This document shows positions 33,474 to 43,319 of a stretch of 64,000 nucleotides of DNA, piece after piece (position 1 is the stretch's first letter; each line of letters opens with the position of its first letter). Source of the DNA: Flavobacteriales bacterium (GTDB lineage Bacteria > Bacteroidota > Bacteroidia > Flavobacteriales > TMED113); the NCBI GenBank assembly GCA_002718895.1, contig PBGD01000007.1, positions 1-64,000 of the forward strand, given 5' to 3'. The position numbers and the translations under genes are program-made. The notes beneath the pieces were generated by a model that made no database searches, had not been told where the DNA came from, and saw only the letters and a program-made list of their open reading frames with translations.

Positions 33474-34232
33474 ATGATAACTAATATCAAATATAAAAAC
33501 AGCTTTTATTATGCTGATTTGACAAAGCCTCTAGATATATCAATACCTATTCATAGTGAAGGAGTTAGTGCTTGGGGTCTGAAACAACCAATTATTGAGC
33601 CAGTTAGAAGTAAAGATTGGGTTGGAGATACAAATCAAGGTTCTCCTGTAAATTTTAATAATATTTTTTTCAATCCTCATGCTCACTCTACACACACGGA
33701 ATGTTTAGGGCATATTAGTAAAACCAAGGAATCTTTAAATGATACATTAAGGTCCTTTTTTTTTATTTCTAAATTAATTTCTGTTAAGCCAAAGAAAAAA
33801 TATAATGATTGTGTTATAACTAAACATACTTTATCCCCCCTGATAAGTAAGGATGATAATATTGATGCTTTGATTATTCGAACTTTGCCAAATTTAGAAA
33901 AGAAAAAATCTCAAAATTACACTAATACTAATCCAATTTATCTTTTGGAGGAAGCTGCAAGGTATTTATCTGAAATAAATATCAATCATTTATTAATCGA
34001 TGTTCCTTCTATTGATAAAGAAGATGACAATGGAGCACTAAGTTCACATAAAGCTTTTTGGAATTTTTCAGGCACTTTACGTTACGGAAGTACTATTACA
34101 GAACTTATTTATGTTCCTGAAAAAATATGCGATGGCCTATATTTATTAAACTTACAATTTATCCCATTTCAAAATGATGCATCTCCAAGCCGACCTGTTT
34201 TGTTTAAATTAGAAAAAAACAATGCATTATGA
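33474..34232 (+). CDS. Cyclase/kynurenine-formamidase-like protein
   Basis: The 252-residue protein belongs to the PF04199-type cyclase family. The metal motif is altered compared with the textbook HxGTHxDxPxH: here it reads NPHAHSTHTECLGH, with Glu in place of Asp. Members hydrolyse amides such as N-formylkynurenine. Because a tryptophan-2,3-dioxygenase-like gene lies about 3.2 kb away, kynurenine formamidase activity is an attractive but unproven guess. Its stop overlaps the ispG start by four bases (ATGA). Confidence 0.8.
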   Translation: MITNIKYKNSFYYADLTKPLDISIPIHSEGVSAWGLKQPIIEPVRSKDWVGDTNQGSPVNFNNIFFNPHAHSTHTECLGHISKTKESLNDTLRSFFFISKLISVKPKKKYNDCVITKHTLSPLISKDDNIDALIIRTLPNLEKKKSQNYTNTNPIYLLEEAARYLSEININHLLIDVPSIDKEDDNGALSSHKAFWNFSGTLRYGSTITELIYVPEKICDGLYLLNLQFIPFQNDASPSRPVLFKLEKNNAL

Positions 34233-36145
34233 ATGCAAATATAAAATACTGTAACAATTGGACTAATTATTCCCGTTTACAAACAAGAGAAGTTATGGTG
34301 GGAAATATTGGCGTTGGAGGATCTCACCCGATCAGAATTCAATCAATGACAACAACTAGCACAATGGATACGAAATCATCTGTAGAGCAAGCCATCTCAA
34401 TGATTAAAGCAGGTTGTGAGCTAGTCAGATTTACTGCACCCAATATAAAAGAAGCTGAAAATTTAGCCAATATAAAGGACGCATTATTAAATAAGGGATA
34501 TACTACACCCATTGTTGCGGATATACACTTTACTCCAAATGCGGCTATTGCTGCAGCTAAAATTGTAGAAAAAGTTAGAATTAACCCTGGCAATTTTTCT
34601 GACAAAAAAAAATTTAATTTAAGCACATACTCTTCTGCACAATATTCTGATGAGTTAAAACGAATTGAAGAAAAATTTCATCCCTTAATAGATACATGTA
34701 TCAATCATAATACCGCCATGAGAATTGGCACTAACCATGGCTCGCTTTCAGATAGAATAATGAGTCAATATGGTGACACCCCACTTGGCATGGTGGAATC
34801 TGCATTAGAATTTGTCCGTATTTGTGAAAAATATAATTTTTTCAATATTATTCTTTCAATGAAAGCTAGTAATACTATTGTTATGACCCAGGCCTATAGA
34901 CTACTTGTCTCAAAAATGCATCAAGAAAACATGAATTATCCTCTACATCTTGGTGTCACAGAAGCTGGAGAGGGAGACGATGGCAGGATCAAATCTGCTA
35001 TTGGAATAGGGTCGTTATTAATGGATGGAATAGGCGATACAATTCGTGTGTCATTAACAGAGTCGCCTGAAAAAGAAATGCCTGTTGCAAAAAATATTAT
35101 AGAATATATTAATAAAAATAAAAACCACCCTCTCTTAGAAACAACAAAAACTGAGATTAACCCCATTGAATATTCTAGGAGAAAAACCATTTCAGTTTTA
35201 AATATTGGTCAAAAAAGTCCACCAATTGTAATAGCAGATTATAGAATGAAAAATAAAATTGATATTAATAGTTTTAGAGATATTGGATATACTTTTTTAA
35301 ATAAATTGGATAAATGGTCAATTAGTCAAACTGCGGCAGACTATGTTTTTGTTGGTAAGCGAAATATTGATTTTAAGCTTCCTGGTAGCTTGCGTGTTAT
35401 TTATGATTATGAAAATTGGATTGACACCAAAAATGGTTATCCACTTTTTAATAGCGATGAATTTTTGTCAAGCTTATATTTTTCTAAAAAATTAAACTTT
35501 CTTAAAGTTCAAAAAAGTGATTTATCAGAAGATCTAATGCAAAAGATCAAAGAAAATAACAAAGTTGTTCTTTTAATTGAAAGTCATCATCAAAATTTTA
35601 TTGGAGAACTTCGCACAATATTTAACAAGCTTATTAGTAATAATATAAAAGCTCCAGTTGTTTTAAGTTCTGATCAATCAGATTTAAACAAGGATTATAT
35701 TCAAATATTTTCATCCATAGATTTAGGCAGTTTAATGTTAGATGGATTGGGAGATGGTATTATGATTCAGGCTTTAAATTCAGAAACTTATTACATAAAT
35801 AAATTAGCATTTAATATTTTGCAGGCAACAAGGACGCGTATTTCTAAAACTGAATATATATCATGTCCTTCTTGTGGAAGAACACAGTTTGATTTAGAAA
35901 AAACAACTCAAAAAATAAGAAAAGCAACCTCACATTTAAAGGGTTTAAAAATAGGAGTTATGGGCTGTATAGTAAATGGACCCGGTGAAATGGCAGATGC
36001 TGATTATGGTTATGTTGGAACTGGCCCTGGAAAAATCAGCTTGTACAAACAGAAAAATATGATAAAAAAAAATATACCTACTGACAAGGCTCTTGAAGAA
36101 TTAATTTTATTAATTAAATCAAATGGTGATTGGGTTGACTGTTAA
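34229..36145 (+). CDS. ispG: IspG (4-hydroxy-3-methylbut-2-enyl-diphosphate synthase), long two-insert form
   Basis: IspG performs the penultimate step of the MEP isoprenoid pathway and uses a [4Fe-4S] cluster. The TIM-barrel part starts with TREVMVGNIGVGG and contains GCELVRFTAPN. The C-terminal cluster domain has SCPSCGRTQFDLE and GCIVNGPGEMADADYGYVG. The 638-residue length with an inserted domain (about 290-520) is the long form known from Bacteroidetes and plants. It is in operon-like overlap with the cyclase gene. Its 3' end overlaps the convergent M23 peptidase gene by four bases. Confidence 0.95.
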   Translation: MNANIKYCNNWTNYSRLQTREVMVGNIGVGGSHPIRIQSMTTTSTMDTKSSVEQAISMIKAGCELVRFTAPNIKEAENLANIKDALLNKGYTTPIVADIHFTPNAAIAAAKIVEKVRINPGNFSDKKKFNLSTYSSAQYSDELKRIEEKFHPLIDTCINHNTAMRIGTNHGSLSDRIMSQYGDTPLGMVESALEFVRICEKYNFFNIILSMKASNTIVMTQAYRLLVSKMHQENMNYPLHLGVTEAGEGDDGRIKSAIGIGSLLMDGIGDTIRVSLTESPEKEMPVAKNIIEYINKNKNHPLLETTKTEINPIEYSRRKTISVLNIGQKSPPIVIADYRMKNKIDINSFRDIGYTFLNKLDKWSISQTAADYVFVGKRNIDFKLPGSLRVIYDYENWIDTKNGYPLFNSDEFLSSLYFSKKLNFLKVQKSDLSEDLMQKIKENNKVVLLIESHHQNFIGELRTIFNKLISNNIKAPVVLSSDQSDLNKDYIQIFSSIDLGSLMLDGLGDGIMIQALNSETYYINKLAFNILQATRTRISKTEYISCPSCGRTQFDLEKTTQKIRKATSHLKGLKIGVMGCIVNGPGEMADADYGYVGTGPGKISLYKQKNMIKKNIPTDKALEELILLIKSNGDWVDC

Positions 36146-37440
36146 TGATGAGTAGAAATTTTATTAAGAGAATCTATATTAATAAGTTCATTTGGATAAT
36201 GAATAGATTCTAGTTTTTTCATCCATTTGTTTTTAATCAGTTCAAAATTATTTTTATTAGATTCTTTGACTGGCTTTGATGATGGCAGTTGTGTTTTGAA
36301 TGGATCTACTTGTTTCCCATTTTTCCAAAACCTATAACAAACATGTGGTCCAGTTGCTTGACCAGATCTTCCTACATAGCCAATTATATCAACACCTTGT
36401 TGTACCTTTTTGCCTCTTTTAATTTTATTTCGTTTCCAAAGCGTTTTGCTAGATTTGTCCATATGTAAATATTGTGTTGTGTAAGTGGAATTGTGTTTTA
36501 TTTTAACATAATAGCCATTATATTTATTGTAAGAAGTTTCAATTATTTCACCATCAGCAGTACTGTATATTGGTGTGCCAATTGGTGCTGCAAAATCGGT
36601 GCCAAAATGCCCTTTCCATCTACCAGTTACGGGGTGTTTTCTTCTATTTGTAAACCTAGAAGATATTCTTGTGAATGAAACAGGAGCTTTTAAAAAAAAC
36701 TTTCTTAAATTATTACCTTTTTCATCAAAATAATCTTCAAAGCCTTGGACTTCATTAAATGCAATGGCATAGTAATTGATTTTGTTTGAGTTAAATAATG
36801 CTGCATGAACTTTTCCTACTCCAATAAATTCCCCATCTACATATTTCGCATCATATATTACCTTAAATTTATCTCCAGGCTTAACTCTGAAGAAGTCAAT
36901 TGTCCATGGATAGATTTCGTCAGCAAAAATATTTACTAGTTTAGCAGAAAGATTACTTTCTTCCATGGCATACCACAAAGAAGAGTTTATAACGCCAGAT
37001 CCTGTTTTTTCTTTAATTGTAACTTGTTTTTTATCCAGATAAACTATTGGTGGCGCTGTTAAATTAGCAACTAAGAAATCTACTTTATTAATTTCATAAA
37101 CAAAATATTTTAGTTTAGTTTTTAATGTATCGTCAAAAATCAAAGTGTAATTAGCATCAGCGGCAATTTCTCTCAGGTCAAATATAGGTCTTGATAATTT
37201 TGCAACTTGATCAATTGTTTTGAAGTCAATGTTATGTGTTCTTAGAATATCTCCAACAAATTCATTTTTAAGAATTTTTTTATCTAAATAATATAAGTCA
37301 TCTAACTTAATATTATAACGATATTTTTTAGAGATGATTTCGGAAACTACTGGCTTGTTATATTCATCAATTTTTTTTTTTTGAGACTTTATGCAGCCAC
37401 TCAAAATCAAAATAATTATGTTAAATAAAAGTATTCTCAT
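36142..37440 (-). CDS. M23-type murein endopeptidase lipoprotein with HxC in place of HxH
   Basis: This predicted lipoprotein (lipobox ILSGC) of 432 residues has an N-terminal domain with LysM-like helices and a C-terminal LytM/M23 domain. H278 and D282 in HFGTDFAAP are the first two zinc ligands, and a YLHM motif follows. The usual HxH near the C-terminus is H366-V-C368 (GPHVCYRFW), so the second histidine is replaced by cysteine. I recall GPHVCYRFW from related flavobacterial proteins, so this appears lineage-typical. It cleaves peptidoglycan cross-links if active. The gene starts immediately at the stop of the TDO-like gene. Confidence 0.88.
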   Translation of the reverse strand: MRILLFNIIILILSGCIKSQKKKIDEYNKPVVSEIISKKYRYNIKLDDLYYLDKKILKNEFVGDILRTHNIDFKTIDQVAKLSRPIFDLREIAADANYTLIFDDTLKTKLKYFVYEINKVDFLVANLTAPPIVYLDKKQVTIKEKTGSGVINSSLWYAMEESNLSAKLVNIFADEIYPWTIDFFRVKPGDKFKVIYDAKYVDGEFIGVGKVHAALFNSNKINYYAIAFNEVQGFEDYFDEKGNNLRKFFLKAPVSFTRISSRFTNRRKHPVTGRWKGHFGTDFAAPIGTPIYSTADGEIIETSYNKYNGYYVKIKHNSTYTTQYLHMDKSSKTLWKRNKIKRGKKVQQGVDIIGYVGRSGQATGPHVCYRFWKNGKQVDPFKTQLPSSKPVKESNKNNFELIKNKWMKKLESIHYPNELINIDSLNKISTHH

Positions 37441-38409
37441 TTATATATTTATTGATTCAACCCATTTCCTACCCCATTGATTTCTTTCTTCTTTGGACCA
37501 CAAATTAGGAAAAAATATAATTTTTTGAAACCTGGGAGGGAGATATTCCTCCCAATTTGTGCCACCTGTAGCAGCTACTCTTTTATTTTTTATTTTTAAA
37601 TACTTAGCAGCAGATTTATAGTGTGCTAGTTTCCAATGAATATTAAAGTTGTAATCATATTCTTTTAAAAGATTTACCAATTGAGAGTTTGCTTGATCTT
37701 TTTTTGATAAGCTGAGATATTTTTCAAGTAAGTTTTTGCCTTTCATTTTTGTAGAAAGTTTTATTAGTTCTGGGTCATATTTTTTTTCAAATTGTTTAAG
37801 TGTGTAAGTTTTTGTTCCAGTTTTCATTTCATTAGCTCCTGATTTCCAATAGATGTTTTTGTATTGTGGATTTTTTAAGGATTTCTTTGTATTAGTAAGA
37901 AAACTTAATTGCGTTGAACGCAGCTCCATCATTCTAAATTGTGCACTTTGAAAACCACTGCTAGGAAGTAAAGCCATTCGGAATTTTAGAAATTGATCTT
38001 TCTCCATTCCATTGATCATTATTTCAAAAGAATCAATTAAGTTCTTAAAATATCTATTTAATCTAATCATCTTTTCGATGAATAAGTTAACATTTATTTT
38101 TTTGTTCCAACCCTTGTCTTCACCTGAAGGAAGCACAAGCCTTCCGTTCTCATTTATTTGCTCTAATTCTAATAGACATAATTTGAAATACAGCTCAGTT
38201 ATTTGATGATAAATAATAAAAATATTTTCATCAGGAAAATCTGTTTTAGGCTGTTGAATTGAAAGCAAAGTTTCCAAATTAATATAGTTCCAGTAGTTGA
38301 TATAGTCAGAGATTAAAAGCCCATCTAAATAAGAGTACAAATCTTGACCTGTAGCAGAATATTTAGATGATAAATCAGTAATTTTTTCTAAAATTTTTGT
38401 TTTATTCAT
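37441..38409 (-). CDS. Tryptophan 2,3-dioxygenase-like protein
   Basis: The 322-residue helical protein resembles heme-dependent tryptophan dioxygenase, which opens the indole ring to give N-formylkynurenine. Signatures include YLDGLLISDYINYWNYINLETLLSI, ENIFIIYHQITELYFKL and a C-terminal HWKLAHYKSAAKYL with the probable heme-ligand histidine, then GGTNWEEYLPP. Substrate specificity is inferred. It lies between the DUF3108 gene (37 bases upstream) and the M23 peptidase gene (stop and start adjacent), so it shares an operon with cell-envelope genes. Confidence 0.85.
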   Translation of the reverse strand: MNKTKILEKITDLSSKYSATGQDLYSYLDGLLISDYINYWNYINLETLLSIQQPKTDFPDENIFIIYHQITELYFKLCLLELEQINENGRLVLPSGEDKGWNKKINVNLFIEKMIRLNRYFKNLIDSFEIMINGMEKDQFLKFRMALLPSSGFQSAQFRMMELRSTQLSFLTNTKKSLKNPQYKNIYWKSGANEMKTGTKTYTLKQFEKKYDPELIKLSTKMKGKNLLEKYLSLSKKDQANSQLVNLLKEYDYNFNIHWKLAHYKSAAKYLKIKNKRVAATGGTNWEEYLPPRFQKIIFFPNLWSKEERNQWGRKWVESINI

Positions 38410-38446
38410 TTTTACTTGGGTTATTCTAATTAAATATAAAGATAAA

Positions 38447-39256
38447 TTACTTATTGATTTTAATTAAAGTGTTTTCCGCCTTGACCAAATTTATATACAC
38501 AGATCCAACTAGAACAGGGATTTCTAATTTAATTGGAATGTGCATTTTGTCTGCAGAAACCCACAAAAATGCTCCAAGCGAATGTTTAAACAATCTACCT
38601 TTCTCTAAGTAGGGCTCAAGCTTAATCGTCTTTATTTCCCCAAATTTACTTTTAATACTTTCCTCACCATGATTTATTATATATGAATTATATGTTTTAC
38701 CTTGATAAAGGTATGAAAAGCAAATTGTATCTGTCAATAAAAGATCTTCATGTAAAATTGTTCTAAGTTGATAAAATGTTGATAGTAAATCATTTGGTTG
38801 ATTTTGGTTAAAAAAGACAAAAGGCTCTTCGTATTTATATTTACCCTCTTTAATTTTCATTTTAGATTTTATTGTTTTTAGTGAATTAATTTCAACTATT
38901 GATTGATAATAGTGTTGAACACTGAAAATTAAACTAAAAATATTTGTTGTTTTACCTTTTGCATTAATTATATAGTGTGCGGCATTATTAAGGTTCTCAT
39001 TTTTATTGTTAATATAAAACTCTGCATGACCTGCAAGTAATTTTTTTCTGGCTTGATTTCTTTTCCCATAATATATTCTGTATTTAAGTAATTCACCAAA
39101 GCTAAAAGCATTATTTAAATTTTTATTTGGATCACAAAAACTGTAGCAATCAATTTTTTTAGTAAAAACAGTATCTTTTGGAAAAAAAATAGATTTATTT
39201 TGAGAAAAACTTGAAAAAAATCCAAAAAAACAAAAAAAAATGACATATTTTATCAT
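38447..39256 (-). CDS. DUF3108 domain secreted protein
   Basis: After a signal peptide (ending SSFSQNK) the product contains the DUF3108 pattern: FSFGELLKYRIYYG near the start, AGHAEFYI, and SLIFSVQHYYQSIVEINSL. A late KTIKLEPYLEKGRLF and FLWVSADKMHIPIKLEI follow. The family is periplasmic or outer-membrane related and of unknown function. It sits between leuS and the TDO-like gene on the minus strand. The 101-base gap to leuS contains an A- and T-run stretch (about 39292-39345) that could be a weak terminator, but I see no clear stem. Confidence 0.8.
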   Translation of the reverse strand: MIKYVIFFCFFGFFSSFSQNKSIFFPKDTVFTKKIDCYSFCDPNKNLNNAFSFGELLKYRIYYGKRNQARKKLLAGHAEFYINNKNENLNNAAHYIINAKGKTTNIFSLIFSVQHYYQSIVEINSLKTIKSKMKIKEGKYKYEEPFVFFNQNQPNDLLSTFYQLRTILHEDLLLTDTICFSYLYQGKTYNSYIINHGEESIKSKFGEIKTIKLEPYLEKGRLFKHSLGAFLWVSADKMHIPIKLEIPVLVGSVYINLVKAENTLIKINK

Positions 39257-39357
39257 ACTGAAATAAATAGGTGAATAGTGTTATTTTTTTAGAAAAAAGG
39301 CATAAAAAGGGGTTTTTTTTCACATTTTTTTACAAAAAATAAGATTTTATTCAAATT

Positions 39358-42129
39358 TTAAGCAACTATATTAATGATTTTGTTTGGTACAATTATAATT
39401 CGTTTAATCTTCTTTCCGCCAAGGTATTTATGTGTATTATCATTCGATACAATTTTATTTTCAATTTCTTTTTTAGATAAATTCTTTAATACATTTAATT
39501 TGAATTTGAGTTTCCCATTAAAAGAAACGGGATATGTAAAGTGACTTTCTTGTAAATACTTATCATTATATTTTGGCCATTTTGCTTCTGATATAGAATT
39601 TGGATTGCCTAATTTTTCCCATAACTCCTCAGTAATAAATGGAGCATAAGGAGAAAGTAAAATCAAAAAATCACTAATTATTGCCTTTTTATTACACTTT
39701 AAATCCATTAATTCATTTATGCAAATCATTAATGCACTTACAACAGTGTTAAAAGAGTATCTATTTAAATCTTGAGTTATTTTTTTTATACACTTATGTA
39801 TAGATTTGTTTTCTTCTAAAGTTGGATTTGTGTCTACAATATTAAATTGATTATGTTTATCATGTGTTAAGCGCCATACTTTTTTTAAAAAATTATGTAC
39901 ACCATTAATTCCGTTTGTGTCCCATGGTTTGTATTGTTCTAATGGACCCAAAAACATTTCATATAACCTTAAAGTGTCTGCTCCGAATTTTTCAACTAGA
40001 TCATCTGGAGTTTGAGTGTTGTATTTAGATTTTGACATTTTTTCTACTTCATAGCCACATTTGTATTTTGAGTCTTCATTCAGAATAAATTTAGCATTTT
40101 TGTATTCGGAACGCCATGTTTTAAACTTGTCTATATCAAGTATATCATTTTTTACAAAATCGATATTGACATATAGTTTATTAGTTTTGTATTTGTTTTT
40201 TAATTCATCTGTAACAAATGTATTTGTTTTGGTAATTCTGTATACAAAATTAGACCTACCTAAAATCATGCCTTGATTAATTAATTTTTTAAATGGTTCT
40301 TTAAAATTTATAAATCCACGATCATAAAGAAATTTTGTCCAAAATCTAGAGTAGAGTAAATGGCCCACTGCATGTTCTGCACCTCCAATATAAAGGTCAA
40401 CTTGCCCCCAGTAATTTGCTTTTTCTTTTGAAACAAATTCTTTTTCATTTTTGGGGTCCATGAACCTTAGAAAATACCATGATGAACCAGCCCAGCCAGG
40501 CATAGTATTATATTCCATTTTCTCGCCTTCAAAAATATTCCAATCAGATTTTTTAGCCCTAGCAAGTGGAGGTTCACCATGAGAAGTTGGGAGATATTTA
40601 TCTATCTTTGGTAATTCTACAGCTTCATGGTTGTTAATTATATAGGGAGCCCCATTTTTATAATATACCGGAAAAGGTTCTCCCCAATATCTTTGGCGAC
40701 TAAATATAGCATCACGAAGTCTATAATTAATTTTAGCTAAGCCAATTCCCATTTCAACCAATTTACATGTTGATTTATCTATTGCATCACTTGCTCTTAA
40801 ATCATTTAAAAAATCTGAATTTGCAATAATTGCATCCATATTTTGATACGCACTTTTTGCAATGTCTCTATTTTTAAAAATGTTTTTAATTTTTAATTTG
40901 AATTTTTGAGCAAATTCCCAATCTCTTTGATCACCACAAGGAACTGCCATTATAGCACCAGTTCCATATGAGGAAAGAACATAATCTGCAATCCAAATTG
41001 GCAATTTTTCTTTATTGAAAGGATGTATAACATAATTGCCTGAAAAAACCCCACTTATAGTTCTTGAATCAGACTGCCTGTCCCTTTCAGATCTTAAAGA
41101 AGCTTTTTCACAATAATCCTGAACGGTTTTTTTTGTTGATTCTGTAACAATTTTAGCAACTAATGGGTGTTCAGGAGAGATCACGATAAATGTAGTTCCA
41201 AAAATTGTATCTGGTCTTGTAGTAAAAACATCAATTAAATGATTTTTACAAGATGTTTGAAATTGAATTACGACTCCCTTTGATTTACCAATCCAGTTTT
41301 TTTGTGTTTCTTTTATTGCATCACTCCAATCTATTTCATCTAGATCATTTAAAAGACGCTCTGCATACGCTGTTATACGTAAAGACCATTGCTGCATTTT
41401 TTTTTGTTTAACTGGAAAATTGCCTCTTTCTGAAAATCCATCTTTTACTTCATCATTTGCTAAAACTGTACCTAAGCCTTCACACCAATTTACTAATGTT
41501 TCAGAAAGGAATGCTAAACGATATTTAAGAACTATAGATTGTTGTTTTGCATGAGTCCAGGAAAGCCATTGTTTTTTTGTGAAAATTGGAGTGTCTGTAT
41601 CACACGGTGACTTAACATCAATATTACCATTTCTTTCAAACTCTGCAATTAGTTCTGAAATAGGCAAAGCTTTATCATCAATATTGCAATAATATGATTG
41701 ATATAATTGTTTAAAAATCCACTGTGTCCATTTGTAGTACTTTGGGTCTGATGTTTGAATTTCTCTTGACCAATCAAATGAAAAACCGATCTTATTTAGT
41801 TGATTTCTGTATCTTTTAATATTTTGTTTTGTGGTTAGTTCTGGATGCTGTCCAGTTTCAATAGCATATTGTTCTGCAGGTAAACCGAATGAATCATAAC
41901 CCATAGGGTGAAGAACATTATATCCATTTAACTTTTTATATCTTGCATAAATATCTGAAGCAATGTACCCCAACGGGTGACCTACATGTAAACCTGACCC
42001 AGATGGATAGGGGAACATGTCCAAAACATAATATTTTTTTTTATTTATATTTTCTTTACTTAAATGAGTTTTTTGTTCATCCCATTTTTTACTCCATTTT
42101 TTTTCTATTTTATTAAAGTTATAATCCAT
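39358..42129 (-). CDS. leuS: Leucyl-tRNA synthetase
   Basis: LeuRS charges tRNA-Leu. The HIGH motif appears as SGLHVGHPLGY and the KMSKS motif as EKMSKSKYNT. The editing domain lies in between, with TTRPDTIFGTTFIV and AVPCGDQRDWEFA. A zinc-like insertion region and the C-terminal anticodon-binding part ending KKIKRIIIVPNKI are present. The length of 923 residues is normal. The ATG at 42129 is divergent from ftsX, with 81 bases between the two start codons. Confidence 0.97.
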   Translation of the reverse strand: MDYNFNKIEKKWSKKWDEQKTHLSKENINKKKYYVLDMFPYPSGSGLHVGHPLGYIASDIYARYKKLNGYNVLHPMGYDSFGLPAEQYAIETGQHPELTTKQNIKRYRNQLNKIGFSFDWSREIQTSDPKYYKWTQWIFKQLYQSYYCNIDDKALPISELIAEFERNGNIDVKSPCDTDTPIFTKKQWLSWTHAKQQSIVLKYRLAFLSETLVNWCEGLGTVLANDEVKDGFSERGNFPVKQKKMQQWSLRITAYAERLLNDLDEIDWSDAIKETQKNWIGKSKGVVIQFQTSCKNHLIDVFTTRPDTIFGTTFIVISPEHPLVAKIVTESTKKTVQDYCEKASLRSERDRQSDSRTISGVFSGNYVIHPFNKEKLPIWIADYVLSSYGTGAIMAVPCGDQRDWEFAQKFKLKIKNIFKNRDIAKSAYQNMDAIIANSDFLNDLRASDAIDKSTCKLVEMGIGLAKINYRLRDAIFSRQRYWGEPFPVYYKNGAPYIINNHEAVELPKIDKYLPTSHGEPPLARAKKSDWNIFEGEKMEYNTMPGWAGSSWYFLRFMDPKNEKEFVSKEKANYWGQVDLYIGGAEHAVGHLLYSRFWTKFLYDRGFINFKEPFKKLINQGMILGRSNFVYRITKTNTFVTDELKNKYKTNKLYVNIDFVKNDILDIDKFKTWRSEYKNAKFILNEDSKYKCGYEVEKMSKSKYNTQTPDDLVEKFGADTLRLYEMFLGPLEQYKPWDTNGINGVHNFLKKVWRLTHDKHNQFNIVDTNPTLEENKSIHKCIKKITQDLNRYSFNTVVSALMICINELMDLKCNKKAIISDFLILLSPYAPFITEELWEKLGNPNSISEAKWPKYNDKYLQESHFTYPVSFNGKLKFKLNVLKNLSKKEIENKIVSNDNTHKYLGGKKIKRIIIVPNKIINIVA

Positions 42130-42210
42130 CTTTATAGTAAGTATAATTATTTAAATGTATAAATTATATACAACATTAAATAAAATGATTATTTAATTTT
42201 ATATTTAAAG

Positions 42211-43089
42211 ATGGCATTAAAAACAGAGAATTTTTTTAAAAGTCAACTAAGGGTTTCTAAAATATCTATTTTTTTAGCAACAACTTTCTCATTTTTATTA
42301 ATGTTTATTATAGGATTAGTCATAATTAATTCCCACGCACTACAGACCAATCTCAAAGAAAATGTTGTAATGAATGTGGTTCTTGTAAATTCGTTAAAAG
42401 AAAAGGAAACGCAACAGCTAATAAAGTCTCTAAGTATTATGTCACATATAAAATCTGTAAAGTTTATTTCCAAGGAAGTTGCAGCAGAAGAACTTAAAAG
42501 TCAACTAGGCGAAAACTTTTTAGAATTGCTTGATGCAAATCCACTTTCAGATATTATAGAAATTAAATATGTTGCAGAATTTGTTAGTGCATCAAGTTTG
42601 TTAAATGAAAGAGATAATTTAAATAAATATTATCAAATAGATGAGGTTTTTTATGATCGAAATTTGTTATCACTGATTGATACCAGTTTTAATAAATTAG
42701 CTACTTTTATTTTATTGTTTTCCTGCTTGATTATTTTTATATCCTTTAATCTAATTCATAGTAATATCAGACTCACTATTTATTCAAAAAGATTTTTGTT
42801 AAAAACTATGCAGCTAGTAGGTGCCACGAAGAGTTTTATACAGAAACCCTTTTTGACCTCAAACTTATTATCTTCACTATTTGCTTCAACTTTTGGTATT
42901 TTTTTGTTGTCAGCTATATATTTTGTGGCTAAGGATCGACTGCCATCAATACAACAATTCATGTCTTTTAATGAAATATTATATTTACTTATAGTTGTAT
43001 CTTTAGTTAATATTTTAATATCTTTTCTTTGTACATGGTTTTGTGTTAGAAACTATTTAAATTTGAGTACAGAAGATTTATATAAATAA
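42211..43089 (+). CDS. ftsX: Cell-division protein FtsX
   Basis: FtsX is the membrane subunit of the FtsEX complex that controls septal cell-wall hydrolases. The product has one N-terminal helix (about 22-43), an extracytoplasmic domain with VKFISKEVAAEEL and NPLSDIIEIKY, then three helices at the C-terminus with the FtsX-typical MQLVGATKSFIQKPF segment. FtsE is not in the window. The last base of its stop is the first base of the DUF3098 start, so the genes are coupled. Confidence 0.92.
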   Translation: MALKTENFFKSQLRVSKISIFLATTFSFLLMFIIGLVIINSHALQTNLKENVVMNVVLVNSLKEKETQQLIKSLSIMSHIKSVKFISKEVAAEELKSQLGENFLELLDANPLSDIIEIKYVAEFVSASSLLNERDNLNKYYQIDEVFYDRNLLSLIDTSFNKLATFILLFSCLIIFISFNLIHSNIRLTIYSKRFLLKTMQLVGATKSFIQKPFLTSNLLSSLFASTFGIFLLSAIYFVAKDRLPSIQQFMSFNEILYLLIVVSLVNILISFLCTWFCVRNYLNLSTEDLYK

Positions 43090-43319
43090 TGATTATGTCA
43101 GATCAAAAAAAATTTCTTTTCAATAAAAAAAATTATATTTTATTAATTATAAGTTTGTTATTTATTTCCATTGGTTTTGCATTAATGATAGGTGGCGGGG
43201 GAGTGACTAATTCAGATTTTAATCCGGAAATCTTCTCACCTCGACGAATTATCTATGCACCAATTGTAATTATTATGGGATATATTTTGATTGGCATTTC
43301 AATTTTTTACAATGATTGA
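43089..43319 (+). CDS. DUF3098 two-helix membrane protein
   Basis: The 76-residue protein has two membrane helices (about 14-34 and 55-72) flanking the segment GGGGVTNSDFNPEIFSPRRIIYAP, read here in parts as GGGVTNSDF and FSPRRIIYAP. This is the DUF3098 pattern found next to ftsX and uppP in Bacteroidetes. The function is unknown. An ATG two codons later is an equally possible start. Its stop overlaps the uppP start by eight bases. Confidence 0.88.
   Translation: MIMSDQKKFLFNKKNYILLIISLLFISIGFALMIGGGGVTNSDFNPEIFSPRRIIYAPIVIIMGYILIGISIFYND

Noticed and set aside
36142-38409. M23 and TDO-like genes as a functional pair
   Set aside because: They are adjacent on one strand (stop next to start), but no known pathway links them. 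The order may reflect only operon packing.
39258-39357. Intrinsic terminator between leuS and DUF3108
   Set aside because: There are long A and T runs but no convincing GC-rich stem before them, so I did not list a terminator.
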